Origin: CAZXFH01 sp964640055
GTDB lineage: Bacteria; Fidelibacterota; UBA2242; JAFGTP01
Length of the DNA: 64,000 nucleotides
Assembly: GCA_964640055.1 (NCBI GenBank)
Contig: CAZXFH010000008.1
Span: forward strand, 24,882 to 88,881
Direction of reading: 5' to 3'
A program made the position numbers and the translations under genes. Each line of letters opens with the position of its first letter. Position 1 is the first letter of the stretch. Below, piece after piece: positions 27,982 through 36,480 of the stretch. The notes beneath the pieces are model-generated. The model made no database searches, was not told the DNA's origin, and saw only the letters and a program-made list of their open reading frames with translations.

Positions 27982-29355
27982 ATGTCAAATAAAAAAAACA
28001 TACTTATAATATTAATTTTATCTTTTATCTTGCCGAGCACTCTAAGGGCGGCAGATTTCGATGTGGACCATGCTGCCTTTCGCGGCAATGAGGAGATTTC
28101 TATTCTTGAAATCTATCTGCTGATTCCGCGGAATTTATTTGAATTTGTCAAAGCTGAGGGTGGATATTTTCGCTCTGACATTTTAATCAGAGCTGCCTTG
28201 GTGCAAAACGACACCGTAAAAAAATATGAAGAGTGGACTTTGATTGATAAGCTCCAAGACAAATCCATGGATATCAGTACGCAAAAAATCCCTGAAATTG
28301 TAAGTTTTCAGACCCCGCCCGGGACCTATAAACTGATCATTTTCGTGGCTGATATTAACACCAAAAAAAAGCACCGGTATGAAGAGGTAATCCAATTACC
28401 TGCTTTCCAGCAAGACAAATTACAGCTCAGTGATATCAATCTGGCATCCCAGGTAGCGAAAACACAGACCAAGAATAAATTCAGCAAATATTTTGGCTAC
28501 GATTTGATGCCAAACGCCAGTGATATTTTCGGGGATGCCGTCCCCATTATATATCCCTATTGCGAGATATATAACCTGGCTTACAATGCAAATTCACCTG
28601 GTAATTATCAAATTAGATATGTTATCACGGACATTGGCAATCAGGCCATCAGGACCTATGACTGGCAAGCAAAAGAGAAACCCGGCGTTTCAGCAGTTGC
28701 TTTGGATTTAAATGGGATTGACATACAGGATTTTTCCTCCGGGCTATATAATTTAAGAATCGATGTCGTGGATAATGCGACCCAGGATACAACTTCAGAA
28801 AAAAAACGGTTTTATATTCTAAAACAGGATAATCAGAATACCTATAATCGCCTGCTGGAGCAAAGTCGGTTAATGGATATGGATATGGCTGATTTGGATA
28901 GCCTGTTTGGGCCTCTATCTTATATTGCCACTAATAGCGAACAAAAACAGTATAAAAATTCCGATATTAAGGGGAAAAGAGAAGTCATTGCCAATTTTTG
29001 GAAGGGACGCGACCCGGACCCGGAAACAACTATTAATGAGAAAAAGGTCAATTTTGAAAGAAAATTGAATTATGTGAACCAGCAGTTCGGCACCGGCTCA
29101 CGAGCAGGATGGAAAACCGACATGGGGCGGATATTTCTGATCTATGGCCCCCCTAGTGACATCGAGCGACACCCCAGTTCTTTGGAGAGCAAACCCTATC
29201 AAATATGGTATTACCATGGGATTGAAGGAGGGGTTGAGTTTGTATTTGTTGATAAGACCGGTTTCGGTCGCATGGAATTGGTGCATTCCACCGCGCGCAA
29301 TGAACTTCAAGACTATAATTGGAAACGTTTCATAAATCAAGCGGGAGGATATTAA
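27982..29355 (+). CDS. Exported GWxTD-domain protein
   Basis: A 457-residue protein with a signal peptide (MSNKKNILIILILSF, cleavage after about residue 23). The C-terminal domain carries the namesake motif GWKTD at residues 376-380, followed by MGRIFLIYGPPSDIERHP and YQIWYYHG, as in GWxTD-domain proteins known from FCB-group bacteria. The N-terminal two thirds looks like beta-sandwich repeats (YNLRIDVVDNATQ). Function of the family is unestablished; it is predicted to act in the envelope. A strong ribosome site, AAGGAGG, precedes the ATG. It follows smc by 22 bases and precedes comF by a short gap. Confidence 0.9.
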   Translation: MSNKKNILIILILSFILPSTLRAADFDVDHAAFRGNEEISILEIYLLIPRNLFEFVKAEGGYFRSDILIRAALVQNDTVKKYEEWTLIDKLQDKSMDISTQKIPEIVSFQTPPGTYKLIIFVADINTKKKHRYEEVIQLPAFQQDKLQLSDINLASQVAKTQTKNKFSKYFGYDLMPNASDIFGDAVPIIYPYCEIYNLAYNANSPGNYQIRYVITDIGNQAIRTYDWQAKEKPGVSAVALDLNGIDIQDFSSGLYNLRIDVVDNATQDTTSEKKRFYILKQDNQNTYNRLLEQSRLMDMDMADLDSLFGPLSYIATNSEQKQYKNSDIKGKREVIANFWKGRDPDPETTINEKKVNFERKLNYVNQQFGTGSRAGWKTDMGRIFLIYGPPSDIERHPSSLESKPYQIWYYHGIEGGVEFVFVDKTGFGRMELVHSTARNELQDYNWKRFINQAGGY

Positions 29356-29487
29356 ACGCCCCAAGAATTAACTAAGGCTCATCCCCCTTCAGGTATACAT
29401 TTTTTCCGGGATATCCTTACGGGGTTCGGAAATTTATTTTTCCCCCCGCTGTGTCTGGCCTGCAACAGAAGAATTAGTTCCACAGAG

Positions 29488-30069
29488 ATGCCCGTATGTC
29501 AGCGCTGCTGGCGAAACTTGAAAACTGCCGGGCCTGCCTTACTTACTGCGAAGGAAATGCCACCCTATCTCGATGATTTACATGCTTGTTTTTTATTCGA
29601 TGCACTATTTCAGAAAATCATCCACACCCTTAAGTATCAAAACTTCCGTTCGGTAGGTTTCCAATTGGGGCAAGCCATGGCTGCCGCTTTACCAGCTCGT
29701 TATATTCAAAATCAAGAAACACTCTATGTGCCCGTTCCCCTCCATCCGATCAAGCAACGGGAACGCGGTTTTAACCAGTCTCAAATAATCTTAAACGGGC
29801 TAACGGATAAATTAGCGGTCGAAACTGCCCCCCTATTAATCCAACGGGTGAAAAATACATCCTCGCAAACCCAATTGACCAAAGCGGAAAGAGAAATCAA
29901 TATGCAGAATGCCTTTGCAGTCAACCCAAAATACATCCATAATTACCAACGGATCATTTTAATTGATGACGTCTTTACGACAGGGGCCACTATGAACGCC
30001 GCTGCCAAGGCTCTTAAGCAGCAGGGCATCAAAAGCGTATATGCCTTAACAGCAGCGGCCCCTTCCTAA
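29488..30069 (+). CDS. ComF-family phosphoribosyltransferase-like protein (start uncertain)
   Basis: A ComF-type protein; the family is linked to DNA uptake (competence) and related to purine-type phosphoribosyltransferases. The C-terminal PRPP-loop motif ILIDDVFTTGATM is clear, and VPVPLHPIKQRERGFNQS is a family hallmark. The ATG at 29488 would start at MPVCQRC and lose half of the N-terminal zinc ribbon. The same frame is open back to the GWxTD stop at 29355 and encodes FPPLCLACNRRI just upstream, giving CxxC...CxxC. No in-frame ATG, GTG or TTG exists there; ATA at 29395 or CTG at 29449 are the candidate non-standard starts. The true start is therefore probably upstream of 29488. Confidence 0.85.
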   Translation: MPVCQRCWRNLKTAGPALLTAKEMPPYLDDLHACFLFDALFQKIIHTLKYQNFRSVGFQLGQAMAAALPARYIQNQETLYVPVPLHPIKQRERGFNQSQIILNGLTDKLAVETAPLLIQRVKNTSSQTQLTKAEREINMQNAFAVNPKYIHNYQRIILIDDVFTTGATMNAAAKALKQQGIKSVYALTAAAPS

Positions 30070-30249
30070 AGCGCGCCCTTTCACCACAAAACCATGCCTT
30101 AGCTACCACTGATTCGGGGCCAGTAAATAATCGGTTTTAATATGGTTAGAGTGTGCTATTTTCCTTGAAAAAAAGGTGTAAATAAATTAAAATTAGAGGC
30201 TACCAAGCCTTAAGGTATTTTTGGCAATCATAAAAAGACAGGTGAAAAT

Positions 30250-31443
30250 ATGGCAAGATTAACAATTGATGATTTAGATGTTGATGGCAAACGAGTTTTA
30301 ATGCGCGTGGATTTTAATGTTCCCCTGGACGATGATCAAAACATCACCGATGATTTTCGCATACAAGCAGCCCTGCCCAGCATTGAAAAATTACTGTCCA
30401 AAGGGGCGCGACTAATACTCATGTCCCATTTAGGCCGGCCCAAAGGGCAACAGAAACCGGAATTGAGTTTAAAGCCGGTGGCAATCTATTTACAAAAACA
30501 TATCAAGCATGTGGCCTTTGCCCCGGATTGCATTGGTGATGTGGCCCGGGATATAGCAGACCACCTCCAAAAAGGAGCGGTTCTGTTGTTAGAAAATTTG
30601 CGGTTTCATGCCGGTGAAAAAGCCAACGACCCCCAGTTCGCCCGTCAACTGGCTGAGTTGGGTGATATTTATGTTAATGATGCCTTTGGAACCAGTCATC
30701 GTGAACATGCCTCTATGGCCGGAGTTGCCGAACATTTTGAACAACGCGCAGCCGGCTATCTTTTAGAAAAAGAGTTGCATTATTTGGGGGATTACCTAAA
30801 AAAACCGAAACAACCTTACACTGCTATTTTCGGAGGCGCCAAAATTACGGGTAAGATCGAATTAATTGAACGCTTTCTGGATAAGGTTGAAAATCTTTTG
30901 ATCGGCGGTGGCATGAGTTATACCTTTTTAAAGGCCAAGGGCTATGATGTGGGCAAATCTTTACTGGAAAAAGATAAAGTAGAACTGGCTCAAAAGGTAC
31001 TCGAAAAAGCCGAGCAGGCAAATTGTAATGTATTACTTCCCACTGACGTAGTGGTTGTCGATGAAATAAAAGACCATGCCACTCCTGAAGTTATTTCTGT
31101 AGAGGAAATTCCAGCTGACAAAATGGGCGTGGATATCGGACCGGAGACGGTGACCCATTTTGCCCAGGTCTTAGAGCAAAGTAAAACAGTTTTATGGAAC
31201 GGACCAATGGGTGTATTTGAAATCACTCAATTTGCGGTAGGCACTGACTCTATTGCCAAGCAGTTATCCGAGATCACTGCGCAAGGTGCGGTTACGGTTG
31301 TTGGCGGCGGAGATACCGCTTCAGCCGTGCGTTCCTTTGGCCTGGCAGATCAATTAACTCATGTCTCCACAGGTGGTGGTGCTTCTCTGGAATTGCTGAG
31401 TGGAAACGAATTAAAACCGGTAAATTTAATCACAAAAAAATAG
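30250..31443 (+). CDS. pgk: Phosphoglycerate kinase
   Basis: A 397-residue glycolytic kinase that transfers the acyl phosphate of 1,3-bisphosphoglycerate to ADP. Signature segments run in order: VDFNVPLDD, SHLGRPKG, LLLENLRFH, VNDAFGTSHREHAS, IFGGAKITGKIELI, LWNGPMGVFE, VGGGDTASAVR and STGGGASLE (nucleotide and hinge region). Length is normal. AGGTG lies before the ATG. tpiA follows after 8 bases and secG after 2 more, forming the common pgk-tpiA-secG cluster. The 180 bases before it contain no gene and presumably its promoter. Confidence 0.98.
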   Translation: MARLTIDDLDVDGKRVLMRVDFNVPLDDDQNITDDFRIQAALPSIEKLLSKGARLILMSHLGRPKGQQKPELSLKPVAIYLQKHIKHVAFAPDCIGDVARDIADHLQKGAVLLLENLRFHAGEKANDPQFARQLAELGDIYVNDAFGTSHREHASMAGVAEHFEQRAAGYLLEKELHYLGDYLKKPKQPYTAIFGGAKITGKIELIERFLDKVENLLIGGGMSYTFLKAKGYDVGKSLLEKDKVELAQKVLEKAEQANCNVLLPTDVVVVDEIKDHATPEVISVEEIPADKMGVDIGPETVTHFAQVLEQSKTVLWNGPMGVFEITQFAVGTDSIAKQLSEITAQGAVTVVGGGDTASAVRSFGLADQLTHVSTGGGASLELLSGNELKPVNLITKK

Positions 31444-31451
31444 GATTTAAT

Positions 31452-32228
31452 ATGGCACAAAAAATAGTAGCTGCCAATTGGAAAATGAACAAAACCATAC
31501 CGGAGTCCCATAGCTTCTGTGTTGAATTGGCTAAAAAATTATTGAAAATCAGTCACACCGAAGTTATATTATGCCCACCTTTTACCTCGTTATTTCACAT
31601 TAAAGATCCGTTGCAAAAGACCACTGTCGCTCTGGGCGGACAGAACATGCATTATGAATTATCTGGCGCCTATACCGGTGAAATTTCAGCCCCCATGCTA
31701 AAATCAGCTGCCTGTCAATATGTTATTCTGGGACATTCAGAACGACGCCACATTTTCGGAGAGTCTGATAAGTTAATCAAGAAAAAGATCGATACAGCCT
31801 TAAGCAACCAGTTGCAGCCTATTATCTGTATTGGTGAAAAAATTGATGAACGTAAAGCAGAACAAACAACGCAGGTCATTCAAGCCCAACTGCGTTCAGC
31901 CCTTGAAAATATCACCCAGGAACAAGCGACACGGTGTATTATTGCCTATGAACCGGTCTGGGCCATTGGAACCGGTTTGACAGCCAGTCCGCCCCAGGCC
32001 TCTGAAGCCCATCAGTTTATCCGCGATTTTATCGGTCAACAATATAATCAGGAGACTGCCGATCAGATTCCGGTTTTATATGGCGGTAGTGTCAAAGAAG
32101 CTAACGCCGATAAATTAATCATAGCGGATGAAATCGACGGTTTTTTAGTTGGAGGGGCAAGTCTGGAGGTAGATCATTTTGTTGCAATTATTAATACAGT
32201 TGAAGCATACTTAAAAAAACAGGAGTAA
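31452..32228 (+). CDS. tpiA: Triosephosphate isomerase
   Basis: A 258-residue TIM-barrel enzyme that interconverts dihydroxyacetone phosphate and glyceraldehyde-3-phosphate. Active-site residues are visible: AANWKMNKT (Asn, Lys), ILGHSERR (His electrophile), AYEPVWAIGTG (catalytic Glu and the flexible loop), then LYGGSVKEAN and GFLVGGASL for phosphate binding. Length is normal. It starts 8 bases after pgk, and its stop codon overlaps the AGGAG ribosome site of secG. Confidence 0.98.
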   Translation: MAQKIVAANWKMNKTIPESHSFCVELAKKLLKISHTEVILCPPFTSLFHIKDPLQKTTVALGGQNMHYELSGAYTGEISAPMLKSAACQYVILGHSERRHIFGESDKLIKKKIDTALSNQLQPIICIGEKIDERKAEQTTQVIQAQLRSALENITQEQATRCIIAYEPVWAIGTGLTASPPQASEAHQFIRDFIGQQYNQETADQIPVLYGGSVKEANADKLIIADEIDGFLVGGASLEVDHFVAIINTVEAYLKKQE

Positions 32229-32230
32229 AG

Positions 32231-32599
32231 GTGTATACATTTTTAATCACCATTCATATTCTAATTTCAATATTTCTTGTATTATCAATCCTCATGCAGT
32301 CCAGTAAAGGTGGCGCGCTTTCCGGTACCTTTGGTGGCAGTTCGGGTGGAGCCTTGTTTGGCGGTCGCGGGGGTGCAACTTTCTTATCCAGAGTAACAAC
32401 GGGCTTGACAATCGCTTTTTTCACGATCTCACTTTTCATCAGTCTGTTGTCTATACCGAAAGGTACAACCGAAAGTATCATTAAAAAAGAAGCTGATCGG
32501 CGGGTAGCACCGGCGGCTGATCTGCCTGTCCCCCAGGGCACTATGCCACAGCAAGCGGGCGTTCCTCAGAATAACCAACAGTCTCAAATACCTGAATAA
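32231..32599 (+). CDS. secG: Preprotein translocase subunit SecG
   Basis: A 122-residue protein with two membrane helices (about 2-20 and 55-75) that assists SecYE-SecA export in the inner membrane. The loop between the helices is the family hallmark: LMQSSKGGALSGTFGG followed by FLSRVTTGL. A Pro/Gln-rich tail follows the second helix. The start is GTG, with AGGAG six bases upstream inside the tpiA stop region. It is followed after 17 bases by a tRNA-Leu gene. Confidence 0.95.
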   Translation: MYTFLITIHILISIFLVLSILMQSSKGGALSGTFGGSSGGALFGGRGGATFLSRVTTGLTIAFFTISLFISLLSIPKGTTESIIKKEADRRVAPAADLPVPQGTMPQQAGVPQNNQQSQIPE

Positions 32600-32616
32600 G
32601 GTTATGTATTTGCGTT

Positions 32617-32700
32617 GCCGAGGTGGTGGAACTGGTAGACACGCATGGTTGAGGGCCATGTGGGCGTTAGCCTGTACGGGTTCGAATCCCGTCTTCGGCA
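32617..32700 (+). tRNA. tRNA-Leu (anticodon GAG)
   Basis: An 84-base class II tRNA. The 7-bp acceptor stem pairs GCCGAGG with CTTCGGC (one G-U pair). The anticodon stem CATGG/CCATG encloses the loop TTGAGGG, giving anticodon GAG, which reads CUC and CUU leucine codons. A long variable arm typical of tRNA-Leu follows, then the T arm ACGGG-TTCGAAT-CCCGT and discriminator A. The 3' CCA is not encoded. It sits between secG and the TPR gene. Confidence 0.95.
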
Positions 32701-32734
32701 CTAGTTGTATTAGACACAATCAAATGAGAAGGAT

Positions 32735-34039
32735 ATGAAAACCAAGAGACTTGTCAATGTTAAGTTAATATCTTTAATTCTATTAATCACTTTCTTACTT
32801 TGTGCAGTCCTGACAGCCGAAACAGAGTTGGAACAAGCCTATGATATGTATAAAAATGGTAATTATCAGGAAGCACTTGAAGAAACGCAACAGCTTGTAG
32901 AAGAGGATCCCAATTATGCGGGTGCTGTATTTCTACTCGGGCGGATTCATTTTGCCCTGGGTAATTTAGAAAAAGCCAATCAATATATTAAAAAGGCCAT
33001 CGAACTGGATAATACTAATCCCCAATTCCGGGAAGTCAGCAAAGAAATGTCCTCCTACGCAAGTAAAATATCCGAAGCCGGCAAGCTAATGAATTCCGGC
33101 AAATATGAAGAGGCAATAAAATTATATCAAGAGCTGATTAATGAGAATCCCAACTACTCCCCGGCTTACTTCAATCTCGGCCGGGCCTACATTCAAATTG
33201 ACCAGGTAGCGGAAGGTGCCCGATACCTGAAAAAGTCCATTGACATGAACCCGGAGGAAACTAAATGGCAAGAAGCCTATCAAAATTTTGTCAGACAAAT
33301 GTTGTATCAGGGTAATCAATATATGTCCCGCCGTAATTATGACCAGGCCCGTAAAAAATTCAAACAGGCGCTTATGCTGGATTCAACCGAAGTGTACGGA
33401 TATTATCTGAGCGCCTTAACCTACCTCTATGAGCGTAATTACGATCAAGCCCTTAAATATATTGACAAAACCATTCAACACAATCCTAAGTACCAAAAAG
33501 CCTATCTGGTAAAAGGAAAAATTCACCTTCGCCAAAATCAGAATCAAAAAGCCCTGGAGGCCTTTAATCAGGCTGTTGAAATTGATCCTGATTACACGGA
33601 TGCCTGGAGTAACATTGGCTATGTTCACTACAATAATAAAGATTACGATGAGGCCATCCCGGCTTATAAAAAGGTGATTAAACTCGAGCCGGATAATAAG
33701 GTCGCTTTTTCCAACCTGGGCGCTATCTACTTTAAAAAGAAGGCATTTGAAAAGGCTATTGAACATCTAAACAGAGCAGTGGAATTAAAACCAGATGATT
33801 ATATGAGCTGGTACCGGTTGGCTGAGGCCTATAATGAAATAGGTCAGGCAAAAAAAGCCAAGAATGCGGCCGAATCCGCTTTAAAATATCGGTCCAATTT
33901 GGGAGGCGCCCTTTACGAACTGGGAATTGCTGAATTACGCCTGGGAAATAAATCGGCAGCCAAGGAAGCGTTTAAATTGGCCGCCCGAGATCCCAGCTGG
34001 AAAAAAATCGCTGAATTTCAATTAAAAAAATTGCAGTAA
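32735..34039 (+). CDS. Exported tetratricopeptide-repeat protein
   Basis: A 434-residue protein with an N-terminal signal peptide or anchor (hydrophobic core about 10-26, cleavage near LTAET) followed by roughly ten to twelve TPR units across almost the whole length. Typical units are EQAYDMYKNGNYQEAL, EAIKLYQELINENPNYSPA and EAIPAYKKVIKLEPDNKVAFSN. TPR arrays form helical scaffolds for protein binding, here predicted in the periplasm. Partners are unknown. AAGGAT precedes the ATG. A hairpin followed by a T run ends the transcript shortly after the gene. Confidence 0.9.
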   Translation: MKTKRLVNVKLISLILLITFLLCAVLTAETELEQAYDMYKNGNYQEALEETQQLVEEDPNYAGAVFLLGRIHFALGNLEKANQYIKKAIELDNTNPQFREVSKEMSSYASKISEAGKLMNSGKYEEAIKLYQELINENPNYSPAYFNLGRAYIQIDQVAEGARYLKKSIDMNPEETKWQEAYQNFVRQMLYQGNQYMSRRNYDQARKKFKQALMLDSTEVYGYYLSALTYLYERNYDQALKYIDKTIQHNPKYQKAYLVKGKIHLRQNQNQKALEAFNQAVEIDPDYTDAWSNIGYVHYNNKDYDEAIPAYKKVIKLEPDNKVAFSNLGAIYFKKKAFEKAIEHLNRAVELKPDDYMSWYRLAEAYNEIGQAKKAKNAAESALKYRSNLGGALYELGIAELRLGNKSAAKEAFKLAARDPSWKKIAEFQLKKLQ

Positions 34040-34073
34040 TGCCATTTTACGCAAAAGGGGTCAATCGTCTGGG

Positions 34074-34105
34074 GGTGAGAATTAGATTAATCTCACCTTT
34101 TTCTT
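34074..34105 (+). terminator. Intrinsic terminator behind the TPR gene
   Basis: A 7-bp stem GGTGAGA/TCTCACC with a 10-base loop is followed directly by TTTTTCTT on the plus strand, 34 bases after the TPR stop. It separates the pgk-secG-tRNA-TPR stretch from acpS. Confidence 0.65.
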
Positions 34106-34151
34106 AATTGGCAATTGCAGTTCAATAGATTCAACCGGTCTGGTTTAGGCA

Positions 34152-34538
34152 ATGAAAGTTGAATTTTCTATTAAAGTCGGGACCGATATCATTGAAGTTG
34201 AGCGGATACAACGGGCGATCCAAAAATACGGCCAGCGTTTTCTGAGAAAAATATATACCCAGAGAGAAATTGATTATTGCCAGAAACGCGCCTGGCCCGC
34301 CCAACACTTTGCCGGTAAATTCGCTGCCAAGGAAGCCGTTCAGAAAGCGATCATAAGCATGGGCCCCGATATCCAGGTACCCTTCACTCAAATTGAAATC
34401 AGAAATGATCGGGCTGGCAGACCCTTTGTTTCGCTGGGCGAAAATTTAAAAAAACAATGTGGTAACATAACCTTGGAACTATCTGTTTCCCACATTAAAG
34501 CTTACGCAACATCAACTGCAATAATGGTGCACAAATGA
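34152..34538 (+). CDS. acpS: Holo-[acyl-carrier-protein] synthase AcpS
   Basis: A 128-residue phosphopantetheinyl transferase that loads coenzyme A-derived phosphopantetheine onto acyl carrier protein for fatty-acid synthesis. The two magnesium/CoA motifs are intact: GTDIIEVERI near the N-terminus and FAGKFAAKEAVQKAI in the middle; the C-terminal LELSVSHIKAYATS segment also fits. Length is normal. Its stop overlaps the start of the NAD(P)HX-repair gene by ATGA, indicating translational coupling. Confidence 0.96.
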   Translation: MKVEFSIKVGTDIIEVERIQRAIQKYGQRFLRKIYTQREIDYCQKRAWPAQHFAGKFAAKEAVQKAIISMGPDIQVPFTQIEIRNDRAGRPFVSLGENLKKQCGNITLELSVSHIKAYATSTAIMVHK

Positions 34539-36094
34539 AAGAATATATTTTAACCAACGGTGAAGCCAAACAGGTTGATCGCTATACCATCGATATGCTG
34601 GGAATTTCAGGGACCCAATTGATGCACAAAGCCGGTGGCTTTGTCTCCTTAAAATCAAAACTTCTGTTGGAACATGTACCCGGCAGCAGAGTCGATATAT
34701 TCTGTGGCACGGGCAATAATGGCGGCGATGGTTTGGTAGCCGCTGGTGATCTTTACGACTGGGGCGCCCATGTATCCGTATGGATTGCCGGCGATCCCCA
34801 AAAAATCACAGGCGATGCACTCCATTTCTATCAGAAATGTCAACAAATGGGGCTGAAAATCAGCAATCTGCAAAGCGAAGAAGATCTAGCCAAACTGGAA
34901 AACCTGCACGAAACCGATTTAATCATTGATGCTCTGCTTGGTACGGGTATCAAAGGCACGGTCAGAGGCATCATTGCCAAACTCATCCGTGAAATCAACC
35001 AGATCGAATGCCCGGTGCTGGCAGTTGACATTCCTTCCGGAATAAACGGGGATACGGGACGGATTTGCGGGGTAGCGGTTAAGGCCCGTCAGACGGTCAG
35101 CATGGGATTTTTAAAGCGCGGGTTACTATTCAATGAGGGTAGAAAATATGCCGGCGAAGTGATTCTGGCAGACTTAAATTATCCTGAGGAAAGCTTTCAA
35201 ATTTTAGATACGCCCACCTATTTATTACACCGGCAGGATCTGAAAAATGTTTTCCCCGCAATCCCGATCGATACCTATAAACACCGGATGGGAAAAGTCC
35301 TGATCTATGCCGGTTCACCAGGCATGACCGGCGCGGCTACTCTGACTGCCAAAGGGGCTCTGCGGAGCGGAGCCGGTCTGGTTGTCGTGGCTGTCCCAGC
35401 CAGCCTTAATCCGATTTTTGAAGTCAAGCTGACCGAAGCTCTCACTGCACCTGTAGCAGAATCCGCCCAAAACACTTTATGTAAGGCTTCACTGAAGGAT
35501 ACAACAGATCGTCTCGAGTGGAGTGATGTAATCGCCTTTGGACCCGGCGTCTCTTACACTCAGCCGGTGATGGAATTCGGTTATGAATTGATCCACCAAG
35601 TCCAGAAGCCGCTGATCATTGATGCTGATGGCCTGCGCCTGTTTAAGGGTCATCTTGAGCTGATCGATCAGGCCCATGATTTGATCATTACTCCTCATTT
35701 GGGAGAATTTGCATTTATCACGGGCAAGCCGAGCGCGGCGCTCAAAGATGATATCATCGGTTTTGCGAAAAAATTTGTACAGGATCACCCCTGCACCCTG
35801 GTACTCAAAGGGGCACCGACCGTGACCGTGGCTCCGGACGGAACTGTAGCCGTCAATTCTACCGGCAATCCGGCGCTGGCAACCGGTGGCACCGGTGATG
35901 TGCTGACCGGACTTATCAGCGCATTCCGGGCCCAAGGGTTGGATTCCTTTACCAGCGCTGTCAGTGCGGTTTCCATTCACGGTTTAGCCGCGGATCAGGG
36001 TATCAAGGACCTGGGCATCCGCTCCTTTATCGCCGGTGATCTGTTAACCTATCTGCCAAAAGTACTCGAAGAATTTGACAGGATTGAGAATTGA
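34535..36094 (+). CDS. nnr: Bifunctional NAD(P)H-hydrate epimerase / ADP-dependent NAD(P)H-hydrate dehydratase
   Basis: A 519-residue fusion that repairs hydrated NADH and NADPH. Residues about 1-215 form the YjeF-N epimerase (GTGNNGGDGLVAAGDL, then IIDALLGTGIKG and AVDIPSGINGDTG). Residues about 235-515 form the ribokinase-like dehydratase (GSPGMTGAATLTAKGALRSG, ITPHLGEFA, LATGGTGDVLTG). Both halves look complete. It overlaps acpS by 4 bases and the VanZ-like gene by 4 bases, so the acpS-to-recN genes probably form one transcript. Confidence 0.95.
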   Translation: MKEYILTNGEAKQVDRYTIDMLGISGTQLMHKAGGFVSLKSKLLLEHVPGSRVDIFCGTGNNGGDGLVAAGDLYDWGAHVSVWIAGDPQKITGDALHFYQKCQQMGLKISNLQSEEDLAKLENLHETDLIIDALLGTGIKGTVRGIIAKLIREINQIECPVLAVDIPSGINGDTGRICGVAVKARQTVSMGFLKRGLLFNEGRKYAGEVILADLNYPEESFQILDTPTYLLHRQDLKNVFPAIPIDTYKHRMGKVLIYAGSPGMTGAATLTAKGALRSGAGLVVVAVPASLNPIFEVKLTEALTAPVAESAQNTLCKASLKDTTDRLEWSDVIAFGPGVSYTQPVMEFGYELIHQVQKPLIIDADGLRLFKGHLELIDQAHDLIITPHLGEFAFITGKPSAALKDDIIGFAKKFVQDHPCTLVLKGAPTVTVAPDGTVAVNSTGNPALATGGTGDVLTGLISAFRAQGLDSFTSAVSAVSIHGLAADQGIKDLGIRSFIAGDLLTYLPKVLEEFDRIEN

Positions 36095-36480
36095 AAGTCT
36101 GGCTGTATAAACTACCCGCTATTTTGTATACCCTCCTAATTTTTATCCTATCCGCACAACCCCAGGAAAAGCTACCCCCACTTCCACTGTTGCATATTGA
36201 TAAAATTGTGCACATAATTGAATATGCCATCTATGGCTTTTTGTTGATGTTGGCCTACACCAGTGCAAAATCCCGGCTAATATTCAAATGGTCGGCGAGT
36301 CTGAGTATTTTTACCGGTATCCTATATGCAGCCAGTGACGAGATTCACCAGCTCTGTGTGGCGGGTCGGCATAGTTCATTAATTGACTGGATAGCCGATT
36401 CGGTTGGCGTTTTGCTGGGTATTTTAATATTTCGAAAATTGAAAATTAGCGCGAAATTGGCTTATGATCACTCTGCGTAG
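36091..36480 (+). CDS. VanZ-like family membrane protein
   Basis: A 129-residue membrane protein with about four helices. The VanZ-family core is visible: DKIVHIIEYAIYGFLLMLAY in the second helix and SDEIHQLCVAGRHSSLIDWIAD before the last helix, matching the DEIHQ...GR...D pattern. The family includes the teicoplanin-resistance protein VanZ, but most members have no known role. The start is a TTG overlapping the preceding stop (TTGA). It overlaps recN by 17 bases. Confidence 0.85.
   Translation: MKVWLYKLPAILYTLLIFILSAQPQEKLPPLPLLHIDKIVHIIEYAIYGFLLMLAYTSAKSRLIFKWSASLSIFTGILYAASDEIHQLCVAGRHSSLIDWIADSVGVLLGILIFRKLKISAKLAYDHSA

Noticed and set aside
35489..35980. Open frame of 163 codons antisense to the NAD(P)HX repair gene
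   Set aside because: Shadow of a conserved dehydratase domain; no start context or domain of its own.
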